Assembly (NCBI GenBank): GCA_003427395.1
Contig: BFEA01000244.1
Coordinates: forward strand, 1,226,919 to 1,253,984
DNA: 27,066 nt
From: Chara braunii
Taxonomy: Eukaryota > Streptophyta > Charophyceae > Charales > Characeae
Direction of reading: 5' to 3'
The position numbers and the translations under genes were made by a program. The notes beneath the pieces were generated by a model. The model saw only the letters and a program-made list of their open reading frames with translations, did no database searches and was not told the origin of the DNA. The first letter of the stretch is position 1, and each line of letters starts with the position of its first letter. Below, piece by piece: positions 10,241-18,138 of the stretch.

Positions 10241-11429
10241 AGACGTTGGCTCTCCATCATGGTCCCCTTCGTGTTGGGATCGTGATTACCGTTGCAGGCG
10301 AGACAGTCATTTCGATGGCCATATTCGTCGCTATGATGGCATCAGTCTCATGACCGATGGCGTGCTCAGTCGCGTGGTTGACTGTTCCTCTCCGTTGGCA
10401 TTGAAGATGGGGTCTATCTCAATGTTGTTCAGCTCGTGAAGGGTGTAAAAGCCGCCGTGCCGCTAGCTGATGGGCTAGTACGGATCTGAGCGCTAGTCTC
10501 CGTTACATAGGAGCTTGTCATTGATCGTGGCGATCATGGTCTCGTGCGAAGCCGCCAGGTGCACTCCATCGTATTTGATAGGAGTTGTAACAACGTGATT
10601 GGAAACCTGGTCGAGTGCGGTTGGGAGACGTGAGGCGATCTGCGAGATTGGAGACTTCCTGCTATCAGGCACTCTGTCCACGAGAAGCGGGAGTAGTGTG
10701 AGGACAGCCGCGCGGTAGAAAGCTTGCTTGCCAGCAATCCGATCATCAACGTGAGAGGGAGGACCAGAGTAACAGAGCTAACTTACCTACCAGCCAGTAT
10801 ACCGCCTGTTCGCTGTGTGGGATTGTTGACAGTGGGCAGTGGAGGCAGGACGACTACCTAGCTAACTGGTGCTCTACCTGACGTAGCGAGGAGGAATCGA
10901 CGAGTCGGAAGTTTGCCCGTCTGCCTGACATATGGATTACTGTGGGAGCCGAAGCAGCTGTAGGCAGGCCGCGAGGAACCCAGTAGGACTGACATGACCA
11001 GTGTTTGCACAAACATCCGCCTGCTGCCCTGTCGACAAGATTATGTTGTCGATCCGTCTTGACAAGAGGAGAGGGTGAGACGAGTACGGGCACTTCCCAA
11101 AGAGTCGAGGGGCAGGGCTGGAAAAGTGAGGGAGTAGCCCACCTGCGGGACGTTGGGTTACTCAGCGGCTGGCTGGTGAGACATTGATTCCGGCAGTCAA
11201 CACGGCGGGAGAGGTTGCTGCCAGCTGGAAGTGCACGGACTGCTACAGTTGTTGAGCACTAGTTGTTGGGTTACCTGACTGCGCACGAGCTATGGTAGAC
11301 GTATGGGCACTATCATAGAGAAGTTGGCATGCCACTGTTGGCTGAGCATTTCGATTGACACCATGCAGTACCACTACTCTATCTAGTGTTACTCTGCTGC
11401 TGGTTGAAGCCGCAGGAGGTCTCAGTTGT
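10241..11429 (+). other. Element A middle, nothing recognised
   Basis: I see no gene, RNA gene or clear repeat here. It corresponds in position to B 21450-21900 but is hard to align by eye. Confidence 0.4.
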
Positions 11430-11700
11430 GCTTCTACTGCAGCAGCTGCTGTACTTGCTATGGGTTGTTGTGATTGGTGGGCAGCACTGTGCTGCTGAGC
11501 ACGTTAGGTCTTGCTGCAGAAGCGGCTGCTGAACACTGCTGCACACTGCTGCACACTTATGAACACTGCTGCACATTGATGCACACTACTGCACACTGCT
11601 GCATACGGCGGGCATACTGCTGTACATTGATGCACACTGCTGCATACGGCGGGCATACTGCTGCATACTGTTGCGAACTGCTGTTGGATGCTGCTGACTG
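11430..11700 (+). repeat. CTG-rich degenerate tandem repeat (A)
   Basis: CTGCTG and GCACACTGCTGC words repeat many times. A longer block containing GCTGCATACGGCGGGCATAC occurs at 11599 and 11639, a 40-bp period. Element B has a CTG-rich tract in the same relative position (21920-22170) with different period and words, so the composition is conserved rather than the exact sequence. Confidence 0.8.
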
Positions 11701-11849
11701 GCGCAGGCTGCTGTGTAGCGGCGGAGGGGCTAAGGAGAGGTGCTGGAACTCAGAAGGAAGGTTAGTGTTGTGGGTTGGGAGGTCAGCAGAGGGTTGACTT
11801 TGACAGTTGACATCAGATCTTGGTCAAGCTGCTGCAGTTTGACCGTCAT

Positions 11850-12170
11850 TGAGGGGCCCTCAGGCGCATCAAGGAACCAAGGCCCTCTCTTGCGAGTCTG
11901 AGTGCATCCTCCTTGGATCTGAGAGTCTCAAATCTATCTCTTTCTGCCCTTCTCACTCTAAGTCTAGTCTGTTGGTTATGAGAGGAAGGTGGCAGGCGGG
12001 ATTGCAACCCATAGGACCGCATCAAGACTCTGTGGGGAGTCCACCCACCGATTGCGGGAGCTCTGCCGAAACCCAGGCGAGGTTCTGGAGGCAGGGAACC
12101 ATCAAGTATATCCTCCTCTATCGAGATGACCCCTGTTTGCTTATCTCCCCTTTAGTTTGGTTGATGTATG
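11850..12170 (+). other. Block conserved between elements A and B
   Basis: This block matches element B 22348-22600, including GGGGCCCTCAGG, CTCTAAGTCTAGTCT, GAGAGGAAGG, GGGATTGCAAC, AGGACCGCA and GGAGCTCTGCCG in the same order. It immediately precedes the covarying hairpin array in both copies. No frame is open across both copies. A leader, promoter or structured RNA role is possible but unsupported. Confidence 0.6.
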
Positions 12171-12349
12171 CGTGAGATTGTCCCTATGATTCTTGCTTTC
12201 TGTTCAAGACTAATCAGATTAAATGGAAAGAATGTGTGTGTGTGAAGCTTAAGGTTCGCCTTATTTTTGACTGAAAGCAGACTAAGGGATGAACTGGGGG
12301 AAGGTGGGAGGAAGGCAGACTGCATGCGTTTGACCGGGTCAACCAAGGA

Positions 12350-12967
12350 CTGGGCATTGTTTCTAAGCTGAATGGCTCAGGGCTGTGTTTATTTGACTGT
12401 TTTCTGAAGGGTCAGGCATTGTTTCTAAGTTGAATGGCCTGGTTGCTATGTTTATTTTTTGAGGGTTTGCATGATGTGAAAGAGAATTTTTTGTTTTATT
12501 CTGATGGAGGATTTTTGGTCTAAGGCTGAGCATTGTTTCTAAGTTGAATGACTTAGCCTGAAAACCACGGACATAAGGACAACCTGAGTATAAAAGAAAG
12601 TATTTTTACTTATACTTGCATGTGAACTGGCAGCTGGGCATTGTTTCCAAGCCGAATGGTCCAGCGTTAAGCCATATCACCAAGAAGAGAAGGAAAAATA
12701 CTGAATATAATTGGAAATAGTATGGGCACGCTGAACATTGTTTCCAAGCCGAATGGTTCAGTCCCCTGTCCATATTTTTTTTTTCTCCTTTGAGAACAAA
12801 GTTAGAGAATTACTAAACTTGGGATATTAAACAGTTCAGGGCGGCTAAGCATTGTTTCCAAGCCGAATGGTCTAATTAAATTCCCAAAGAAGAGAAAAGT
12901 AGTAGTGCAGCCTGTTCGTGTATATCCTAAGGCACGCTGGACATTGTTTCCAAGCCGAATGGTCTAG
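12350..12967 (+). repeat. Array of seven hairpins with covarying stems (A)
   Basis: Seven units keep the core CATTGTTTC(T/C)AAG-x-x-GAATG and place it between two arms that pair. Units start at 12350, 12413, 12524, 12633, 12731, 12844 and 12936, about 60-115 bp apart. Arm pairs are CTGGGC/GGCTCAG, CAGGC/GCCTG, GGCTGAGC/GACTTAGCC, GCTGGGC/GGTCCAGC, CTGAAC/GGTTCAG, CTAAGC/GGTCTAA and GCTGGAC/GGTCTAGC, each with one bulged base beside CATT/AATG. Six of seven pair fully if G-U is allowed; the sixth is imperfect. Sequence between the units is not conserved. Confidence 0.85.
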
Positions 12968-13049
12968 CATTTATGCCATATGTAAGTTGGGTATAAGGGG
13001 TAAAAGTTATCTGAAGAGTCATGAACTATCTTATGTGAAATAACTTGGG

Positions 13050-13215
13050 ATTGGTGAGAGAACTTACCTTTGTGGTTTGGTCTGCATGAGACTGAGAGCG
13101 ACTACTACTTAGCCTGAGTTTCGGTTTGATAGGTAGTTGCTTTAGTTACTCGCCACGTGCTAGAGCCATAGGAGTTAGTTTCAATTCCTGCATTTTCTGG
13201 ACTAAGTTTATTTTT
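13050..13215 (+). other. Conserved linker between hairpin arrays (A)
   Basis: This stretch is very similar to element B 23888-24035, including ACTTACCTTTGTGGTTTGG and GATAGGTAGTTGCTTTAGTT. It is non-coding and separates the covarying array from the alternating array in both copies. Confidence 0.6.
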
Positions 13216-13259
13216 ACTTAGGTCGATTTCTGCATTTTCAGGGATCATTTATTATACTT

Positions 13260-13840
13260 GGTCTTGTATAAATCTTGGTAAGTCACTTTCTCTACGTGAA
13301 GCGCTGCCGAAATTTTTACAAAACCAAGGAGTTAGTTAGATTTTGTATTTTCAAAGTTCAACCTAATTGTTATGGCCTAGTAAGGATTTGGAGAGTCTCA
13401 TTTTCTAAAGGGAGTGCTGCCCAAATTTTTGCTATCTCAAGGAGTTAGACAAAATTGGACCTGGAGAAGACAAAGTCACTTTTCTTTCTGACCTTAGCTT
13501 TGTATAAATCTTGGAATAACACTTTCTCTACGGGAAGCGCTGCCGAAATTTCTACAAATCTAAGGAGTTGGTCAAATTTTGTCTTAAGTTGAACTCATGT
13601 CTCGATTCTGAGTTCATATCTGACTTAGTACAAATCTGGGAAGTCTACATTTCTAAAGGTAATGCTGCCCAAATTTTTACCAATTCAGGGACTTAGACAA
13701 ATTTGAATTTTTCAAAGTTAAGGATTATTTCTATTTTTTTTTATACTTGGACTATTATCAATTCTGCGAAGGCACTTGTCCTACGGGAAGCGCTGCCGAA
13801 ATTTTTCTAAATTTAGAGGATTCGGATTATATTTTGACAG
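13260..13840 (+). repeat. Alternating ~120-bp hairpin repeats (A)
   Basis: Five units start at 13292, 13405, 13528, 13653 and 13781. They alternate between type a, CTACGGGAAGCGCTGCCGAAA, and type b, CTAAAGGGAGTGCTGCCCAAA. The short stem is CGG/CCG in type a and GGG/CCC in type b, so one base pair changes on both sides while the loop core stays GCTG-like. The first unit (CGTG) and fourth unit (GGTA) are imperfect. Element B has three units at 24119, 24241 and 24364. Confidence 0.75.
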
Positions 13841-13847
13841 GTGAAAA

Positions 13848-13887
13848 TTTTGGCAGTTCACTCTATATAGAGGAAATTCTGCCAAAA
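13848..13887 (+). repeat. Long hairpin closing the alternating array (A)
   Basis: TTTTGGCAG and CTGCCAAAA form a perfect 9-bp stem. The loop holds the 12-bp palindrome CTCTATATAGAG at 13861-13872, which also looks like a TATA box. The equivalent in B (near 24430-24475) has lost most of the pairing. Confidence 0.7.
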
Positions 13888-14099
13888 CGACTTACCTTTC
13901 CCTTAGGCATTGGCTTAAGGATAGACCCAGAATTAGTTAAGTGGAATGACCCTTGGTGGAATCGAGATATGGAGGTTACGCTTCATTTGGACTCATAGAT
14001 TTAGCTTGGGGTTGACCTGTCTTGTGTTACAGGTCCTCCTGGACGTTTGATTTGAGATCAGGACTAGATTCAGCTTGATCCCATAAGGATCACCTTCTG

Positions 14100-14560
14100 T
14101 TATCACTAACAACAGGTCGGTTGTCGATTCGTCGGTTTACGACTCAATTCCAACTCATCCTCAATACTCAACCTAAAAGGCTTTAGCCCTGGTGATTTTA
14201 TTGTTTTGTCAAGGTTTCACCCGAACTTTTATTGAATGGTCATTTAGCAAAGGTATTGAGTATTTAATTATGGTTGGTTGGACAGGAGGCTGGAGCTTGT
14301 ATGGCTAAAGCGAGGGGCATGAGTATATAGAGTGGTTGGGGTTGACTCCGTGTAGTGTGTGGACCTTTGTTTGACTCTTTGATGTGATTGCAGGTTTTAT
14401 CTATGGTTCGGATTTTTGATTTGACTATATATATATGTGTGTACCTTTATTGGGAGTTTGTGTGGTCTGAAGGGCCACGCTTAAAGGTAAAAATTGGGGG
14501 TTGGGATCGAGGGAAGAAAGAAAACCCCCTCTACGTGGTTGTATGCTTCTTAGGGGTTTC
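14100..14560 (+). other. Conserved non-coding stretch (A)
   Basis: This is closely similar to element B 24680-25230, with shared GGTCGGTTGTCGATTCGTCG-like sequence, AAAAGGCTTTAGCCCT and TATTTAATTATGGTTGGTTG. AGGCTTTAGCCCT contains a small inverted repeat. I recognise no gene. Confidence 0.55.
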
Positions 14561-14717
14561 TTAGTCGAACGTTAGTCCCGAACCTGAATTCGAGGTCCTT
14601 GTCCAGGACATCCCCGACGCTAGACTCTACAGGGGAGGACTCTTTCCGTGCGCAGAGCCTATCTGCCCCGCCCGTCGAGACACCCGACCCTGGGGCCAGA
14701 AATGTCGCGGGGGCTGA

Positions 14718-14794
14718 ACGATATGTCCTTCAGCCGTTCAATATCGTGAAGGGCAACCCCTCACGATATATTCCTTCAGCCATTCAATATTGCG
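14718..14794 (+). promoter_or_regulatory. Three-arm segment with mutually exclusive hairpins (A)
   Basis: Hairpin I pairs ACGATAT (14718-14724) with ATATCGT (14741-14747). Middle hairpin M pairs ATATCGTGA (14741-14749) with TCACGATAT (14761-14769). Hairpin II pairs CGATAT (14764-14769) with ATATTG (14787-14792, one G-U). M shares an arm with both I and II, so either M forms or I and II form. In B, M is kept exactly (25409-25437) and II pairs CGATAT with ATATCG. Switch-like behaviour is inference from geometry. Confidence 0.55.
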
Positions 14795-15166
14795 AGGCCG
14801 AAACTGCGATTACTGCATATGACTAGCATCGCCAGTTGATGTAGAAAGGGCTTGCAGCCGCACAACTTTATATTAAAGTCTTGCGCGCGACGTCCGCCCG
14901 TCCTAGCATTTAGAGTTATGGGATTAGGTGATTCGTATGTGTACGTGTGTATCCAGAGTCAGGATAGGCCATTGGTGCCAACCGACAAGGTTACCCAAGG
15001 TTGTGATTTTTGGGGTGTGAAGGCCCTTCGGCTTATTTTTGCCTTTTTAGAGTTACTATAGTTGGACGTTGTAGTCCGTGGGAGCCGTCAAAGTCAAACC
15101 CCTTGACTTCTTTCCAGGCCCTAGATGATGGAGCTGGTCTCTAAGGCGACAAGAGACGATTGCGAC

Positions 15167-15235
15167 CACAGGTATGAACCTGTGTACCACCCACTCTCCG
15201 CAGGGTGCAGAAGAGGGTGTGGTCTTCAACCACAC
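15167..15235 (+). other. Three consecutive conserved hairpins (A)
   Basis: CACAGGT/ACCTGTG with loop ATGA (15167-15184), CACCC/GGGTG (15188-15207) and GTGTGGT/ACCACAC (15217-15235) follow one another. In B (25832-25900) the first two are unchanged, and the third reads GTGTGGT/ACCGCAC, where the single change turns an A-U into a G-U pair. A 5-bp closing stem (CGACC/GGTTG) is possible in A but not clearly in B. It is not a tRNA: there is no T-loop or anticodon-arm signature. Confidence 0.6.
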
Positions 15236-15359
15236 TTGGTGGTTGTCCAACGTCGAGAAATTAACCCTCAAGGCGCGTGTCAACCGACACTTGAGTGTCG
15301 AACGTGATCCTCGAGGTTAAGGAGGACAGCATGAGTATGGGTACTACATAGTACGCCAT

Positions 15360-15501
15360 CATTGCGATCGCTTGCGTGCGCTTGCATTGCGAGTCGATAT
15401 GAGTTAGCCCTGCGTCCGCACGGTTTTACACATTGCGATCGCTTGCGTGCGCTTGCATTGCGAGTCGATATGAGTTAGCCCTGCGTCCGCACGGTTTTAC
15501 A
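15360..15501 (+). repeat. Perfect 71-bp tandem duplication in element A
   Basis: The unit at 15360-15430 is repeated without a visible difference at 15431-15501. Element B has one copy near 26023-26093, so the duplication arose in A after the copies separated. Identity between the two halves indicates a recent event or an assembly artefact. Confidence 0.9.
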
Positions 15502-15504
15502 CTA

Positions 15505-16108
15505 AGTCTCACGCGCGACGCCTATCTGATTTCCACATCGGAAAGTTATGGGATGACTACTAAAGGACTAGGAGTGTTGTCGCGTTGTTCGTTCAGTGTC
15601 GGTCTGTACAGGTATATGTACGTATGTGTGTATGTTGTTATTTTTTTATTCTCTATAAGTGGTGTGCGCGTGGCGTGCGGGATGCATCCTAGTCGACCGG
15701 CGACGAGTCCTGCTCGGGACCTTAGCCCCCCAAGATGTCGGTTCGCGTGCGGGTCCGATTAAGGCGTATTACCGCGCGTACCCCCTATGCTACAGCGAAC
15801 GAGAAACGCCCTCGGATGGTCTACCTCTGCGATTGCAACTGATCAGCTTTCGTATTGTGGACTGGTAGCTCGGTGGGGATACGCCCACCGAAGAGAGGTG
15901 ACAACTCCCGTAAGGTGGAGGTAAGTCGTGCCTCGCGTAGGCCCTATGTCGTAGGGGCTCGCAAGAGGTATGGCTGGCGCACTCGGCCGGAGCGGCTTGC
16001 GGAAGCTCCATGTATATTTGCGACGAAGGATGAAAACCAACTCCTACGTGACGCGGCCGGGAGGGTCCCGCGCTGCCCTTGTGCGGTGCCAGACCGATGC
16101 GCTCAACA
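15505..16108 (+). other. Conserved tail of element A
   Basis: This is highly similar to element B 26097-26702. It includes the hairpin CGGTGGG/CCCACCG at 15871-15890, weaker in B, and a GC-rich end with GGCCGGGAGGGTCCCGCGCT. A plus-strand frame (15662-15868) stays open in both copies without indels, but it has no ATG start. No RNA family is recognised. Confidence 0.6.
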
Positions 16109-16112
16109 ATGT
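16109..16112. repeat. Candidate target-site duplication, right of element A
   Basis: ATGT directly follows the CAACA end of A and partners with ACGT at 8365-8368. The gypsy gag trace, reading ...AFAAQASPVTT, stops at this point on the minus strand. Confidence 0.45.
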
Positions 16113-17440
16113 GGTAACTGGCGATGCTTGGGCGGCAAATGCAACTGCCTCCCGAGTAAGAGTATCGTAAGTCATGCCCTGCTGGTTCTTCTTCTCAAAG
16201 AAATGTCCCTGAATGTTGTCAGGGAGGGCACAATAGAAGAGGTTTAGCAGTTGGGCATCGATTACTCCATGCCCATGGCGGACTTGAGGGTGTGCACACA
16301 CTTCCACGGGCGAGTGTGTATCATTTGGAGTTTGTCGGAGGGTTTGAGCCCCCGCGTCACATCTGAGAACCGTTTTGTGAGCGATTTCAGGAATTCGGAG
16401 AGAGGTGTCAGTGTCGAATACGTAACCATATCGTTATCATAGTTCCCAACGCGGGCTAGCGACCTAGCAAAACTAGTGGCCTCATCTCGAAAGGCCTGGA
16501 AGGCCACCAGAACGTGGTCCTCAGGCGTGACTCCCTGTAAGTACAAGTAGGAGTGCATGTTGGCCTCCCAGTTATCGAAATCCTCACCCTTCTTTCCACT
16601 GAAGGGTTAGGGAAAACGGACCTTGACTTTCTCACGGCGTGGTGGGGTCAACTCCTCTTCCTTAGGAGTCGTCAACTTGGCACCTTCAATGGCACCAATG
16701 CAAAACTCTCGGGTTTTACTAATTGCATTATGGACTTCTGCCAATAAGTATTTCATCATGTCACTCACAAAATCTTTGAACCCGGCACACATTGCATCTA
16801 TTTTTACTTCTAAGCTGCGGATATATTGCGCTTGTTCGTGGTGTGCAATTAGTAAAGATTCTACACTTTGAGTCAGGGTATTGAGCTTAGTGGTTATCTC
16901 CGTCTCTTCCCTGATTTTCCCCATCCTGATCTTCGCTGCTTTCAGATCCTTCTCTGCCCTTTCCGCTGCTTCCAATTGTCTTACCCTCTCTTGGGACAGC
17001 CGGTATCTCCATGCCATCTGTTGTTCTTCCTCCTTCCCCTTCTCTTCAGCGGGTCCCTTTCTGTCTCAATCTGCCTCCTCGCCGCTTCTCTCTCTTCCTG
17101 GGGTATGGCCATCTCGGCCTCCCTATCTTCCCCCAACTCCAAATGTGCGGCCCACTCTTGTGCAATCCTTGCCATCTCAATTTATTTGCTTGTGCTAGAT
17201 TCCCCTCTCCTTCTCTCCAATGACTCTTCTTCCTCTATTTCTTCTTCTTCTTCTTCTTCTTCTTCTTCTTCTTCTTCTTCTTCTTTTTCTTCTTCTTCTT
17301 TCTCCACCTCCTCTTGTATAGTCGCCATCTTCATTTTCTGCTCCTTCAGCTCCTCCTCCAACTGCTTCTTCTTTGCCTCTTGCTCCTCCGTCAGGACCAA
17401 CATCTTGGCCTCAACACGTAGGCCGGACAAGTTAACTTCT
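16113..17440 (-). pseudogene. Gypsy gag N-terminal part: coiled coil and capsid region
   Basis: Gag would form the element's virus-like particle. The minus strand begins with a Glu/Lys-rich coiled coil (17182-17430) containing a poly-Glu run. A second charged helical stretch lies at 16981-17175. A helical segment at 16607-17017 reads RQLEAAERAEKDLKAAK..., and a capsid-like domain at 16113-16600 contains GEDFDNWEANMHSYLY, FQAFRDEATSFAR, FLKSLTKRF and LTREAVAFAAQAS, matching the retrotransposon gag pattern. These pieces are in different frames, and a stop sits near 16609, just before the capsid part. The trace ends at the insertion point of element A; its continuation is at 7807-8368. Confidence 0.8.
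17240..17301. repeat. TTC trinucleotide repeat (poly-Glu coding in gag)
   Basis: About 20 TTC-type triplets on the plus strand read as GAA/GAG-type Glu codons on the minus strand inside the gag coiled coil. It is a simple repeat that can drift in length without changing frame. Confidence 0.9.
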
Positions 17441-17635
17441 TATGGTTCTATGACCACATACACTGAATCCTACCGACCTGGACAAAAGTGACAGGGAGAT
17501 AGGACTGACCGACTTTGACAGACTTAACGTCAACAGGTACCAAGGTGAAGGTGCACATCCACGGGATAAGGGGATAGGCCATGGCTTGGAGAGATGGTCT
17601 CGGTAATCTTCTTGCTCCAGCTGGGTCGACGCTGC

Positions 17636-17781
17636 GGTCAACGGTCTTGGTCAACTCGTGGGTCAACGCTCCTGGTCAACGCCCTGGTCAACTTCGGTCA
17701 ACGTCCGGTCAACACCCTTGGTCAACTCTCAGTCAACGTTGGTCAACACCCGGTCAACATTGGTCAACTCTCCTGGACAAC
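17636..17781. promoter_or_regulatory. Phased array of 12 GTCAAC motifs (W-box-like)
   Basis: GGTCAAC starts at 17636, 17649, 17661, 17674, 17686, 17696, 17707, 17720, 17741, 17752 and 17762, with AGTCAAC at 17731. Steps are 10-13 bp. The complement, GTTGACC, contains TTGACC, the W-box core bound by plant WRKY factors. Spacers between the motifs differ, so this is a motif-spaced array rather than a plain minisatellite. Regulatory function is inferred. Confidence 0.65.
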
Positions 17782-17963
17782 CCTTCAACCTTTCGGCTAT
17801 GGTGGATCTTCTTCTTCGTCAAAACCTTCGTCTTCTTCATCTCGGCTATGGCTGACGTTGTCTCTCTCTTTGTCACTTCTTCTTCCTTTTCTCTGCGTCT
17901 TTCTCTTCTTCTTGCTGGTCGTCTTCTTTCCCGAGCTTGGCAGCTATGGCTGCCATCCCCTGT

Positions 17964-18048
<85 letters not shown>
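17964..18048. repeat. CT dinucleotide microsatellite
   Basis: This is about 42 CT units, nearly uninterrupted, within the gypsy leader. Leu/Ser or Glu/Arg open frames through it are not genes. Confidence 0.97.
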
Positions 18049-18050
<2 letters not shown>

Positions 18051-18120
18051 CTGTCTCTCTCTGCCGAGCTCCGGCTATGGCGGCTTCTTCCTTCTCTGTT
18101 GCTTGCTGCATGACAACGGG

Positions 18121-18137
18121 TACCAGCTCCGATACCA
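18121..18137 (-). other. Gypsy primer-binding site (initiator Met tRNA type)
   Basis: On the minus strand it reads TGGTATCGGAGCTGGTA. The plant initiator-methionine tRNA primer site begins TGGTATCAGAGC, so the first 12 bases match with one change. It lies one base from a CA that could end the 5' LTR, and upstream of gag, as required for priming. Confidence 0.85.
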
Positions 18138-18138
18138 A

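Larger units (their letters stand above)
8369..16108 (+). mobile_element. Element A: 7.7-kb non-coding repeat inserted in gypsy gag
   Basis: The limits come from comparison with element B (18796-26702). Both start TGTCGG(T/C)GCGAATACCC and both end GATGCGCTC(A/G)ACA, and sequence similarity stops at these points. TG...CA ends recall LTRs, but I found no direct terminal repeats within A and no gag, pol or transposase reading frame. The order of blocks is the same in A and B: GC-rich head, ~180-bp hairpin repeats, CTG-rich tract, a conserved block at 11850-12170, a covarying hairpin array, an alternating ~120-bp array, and a well conserved structured tail (about 14500-16108). It might be a very long solo LTR, a LARD-like non-autonomous element, or something undescribed. 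Confidence 0.75.
17441..18120 (-). other. Gypsy leader between primer site and gag
   Basis: This non-coding leader has no supported gene. It holds the phased GGTCAAC array (17636-17781) and a long CT microsatellite (17964-18048). Long open frames here on both strands come from these repeats. Confidence 0.6.
4450..18137 (-). mobile_element. Decayed Ty3/gypsy LTR retrotransposon, split by element A
   Basis: Read on the minus strand, the order is primer-binding site, leader, gag, protease, reverse transcriptase, RNase H, integrase, which is the Ty3/gypsy (not copia) order. The gag coding trace stops at 16109 and resumes at about 8368, on the two sides of the 7.7-kb element A. Removing A would bring the parts next to each other in a consistent direction. 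Stops and frameshifts occur in every domain, and catalytic residues are lost in both RT and integrase. The unsplit length would be about 6 kb without LTRs. The family level is secure; the subfamily is not determined, and I saw no clear chromodomain. Confidence 0.9.

Noticed and set aside
12350-12967. CRISPR array
   Set aside because: The host is clearly eukaryotic. The repeated units are hairpins with variable arms and irregular spacing, not constant repeats with unique spacers.
13747-13998. 83-residue plus frame with protein-like composition
   Set aside because: It has no ATG start, overlaps the hairpin repeats, and the corresponding frame in element B has stops.
15167-15235. tRNA gene or tRNA-like cloverleaf
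   Set aside because: The arm sizes, missing T-loop and anticodon-loop features and unconserved closing stem do not fit a tRNA.
16868-17491. 207-residue plus-strand open frame with a Ser-rich stretch
   Set aside because: It is the antisense shadow of the gypsy gag coiled coil; the Ser run is the reverse of the poly-Glu TTC repeat.
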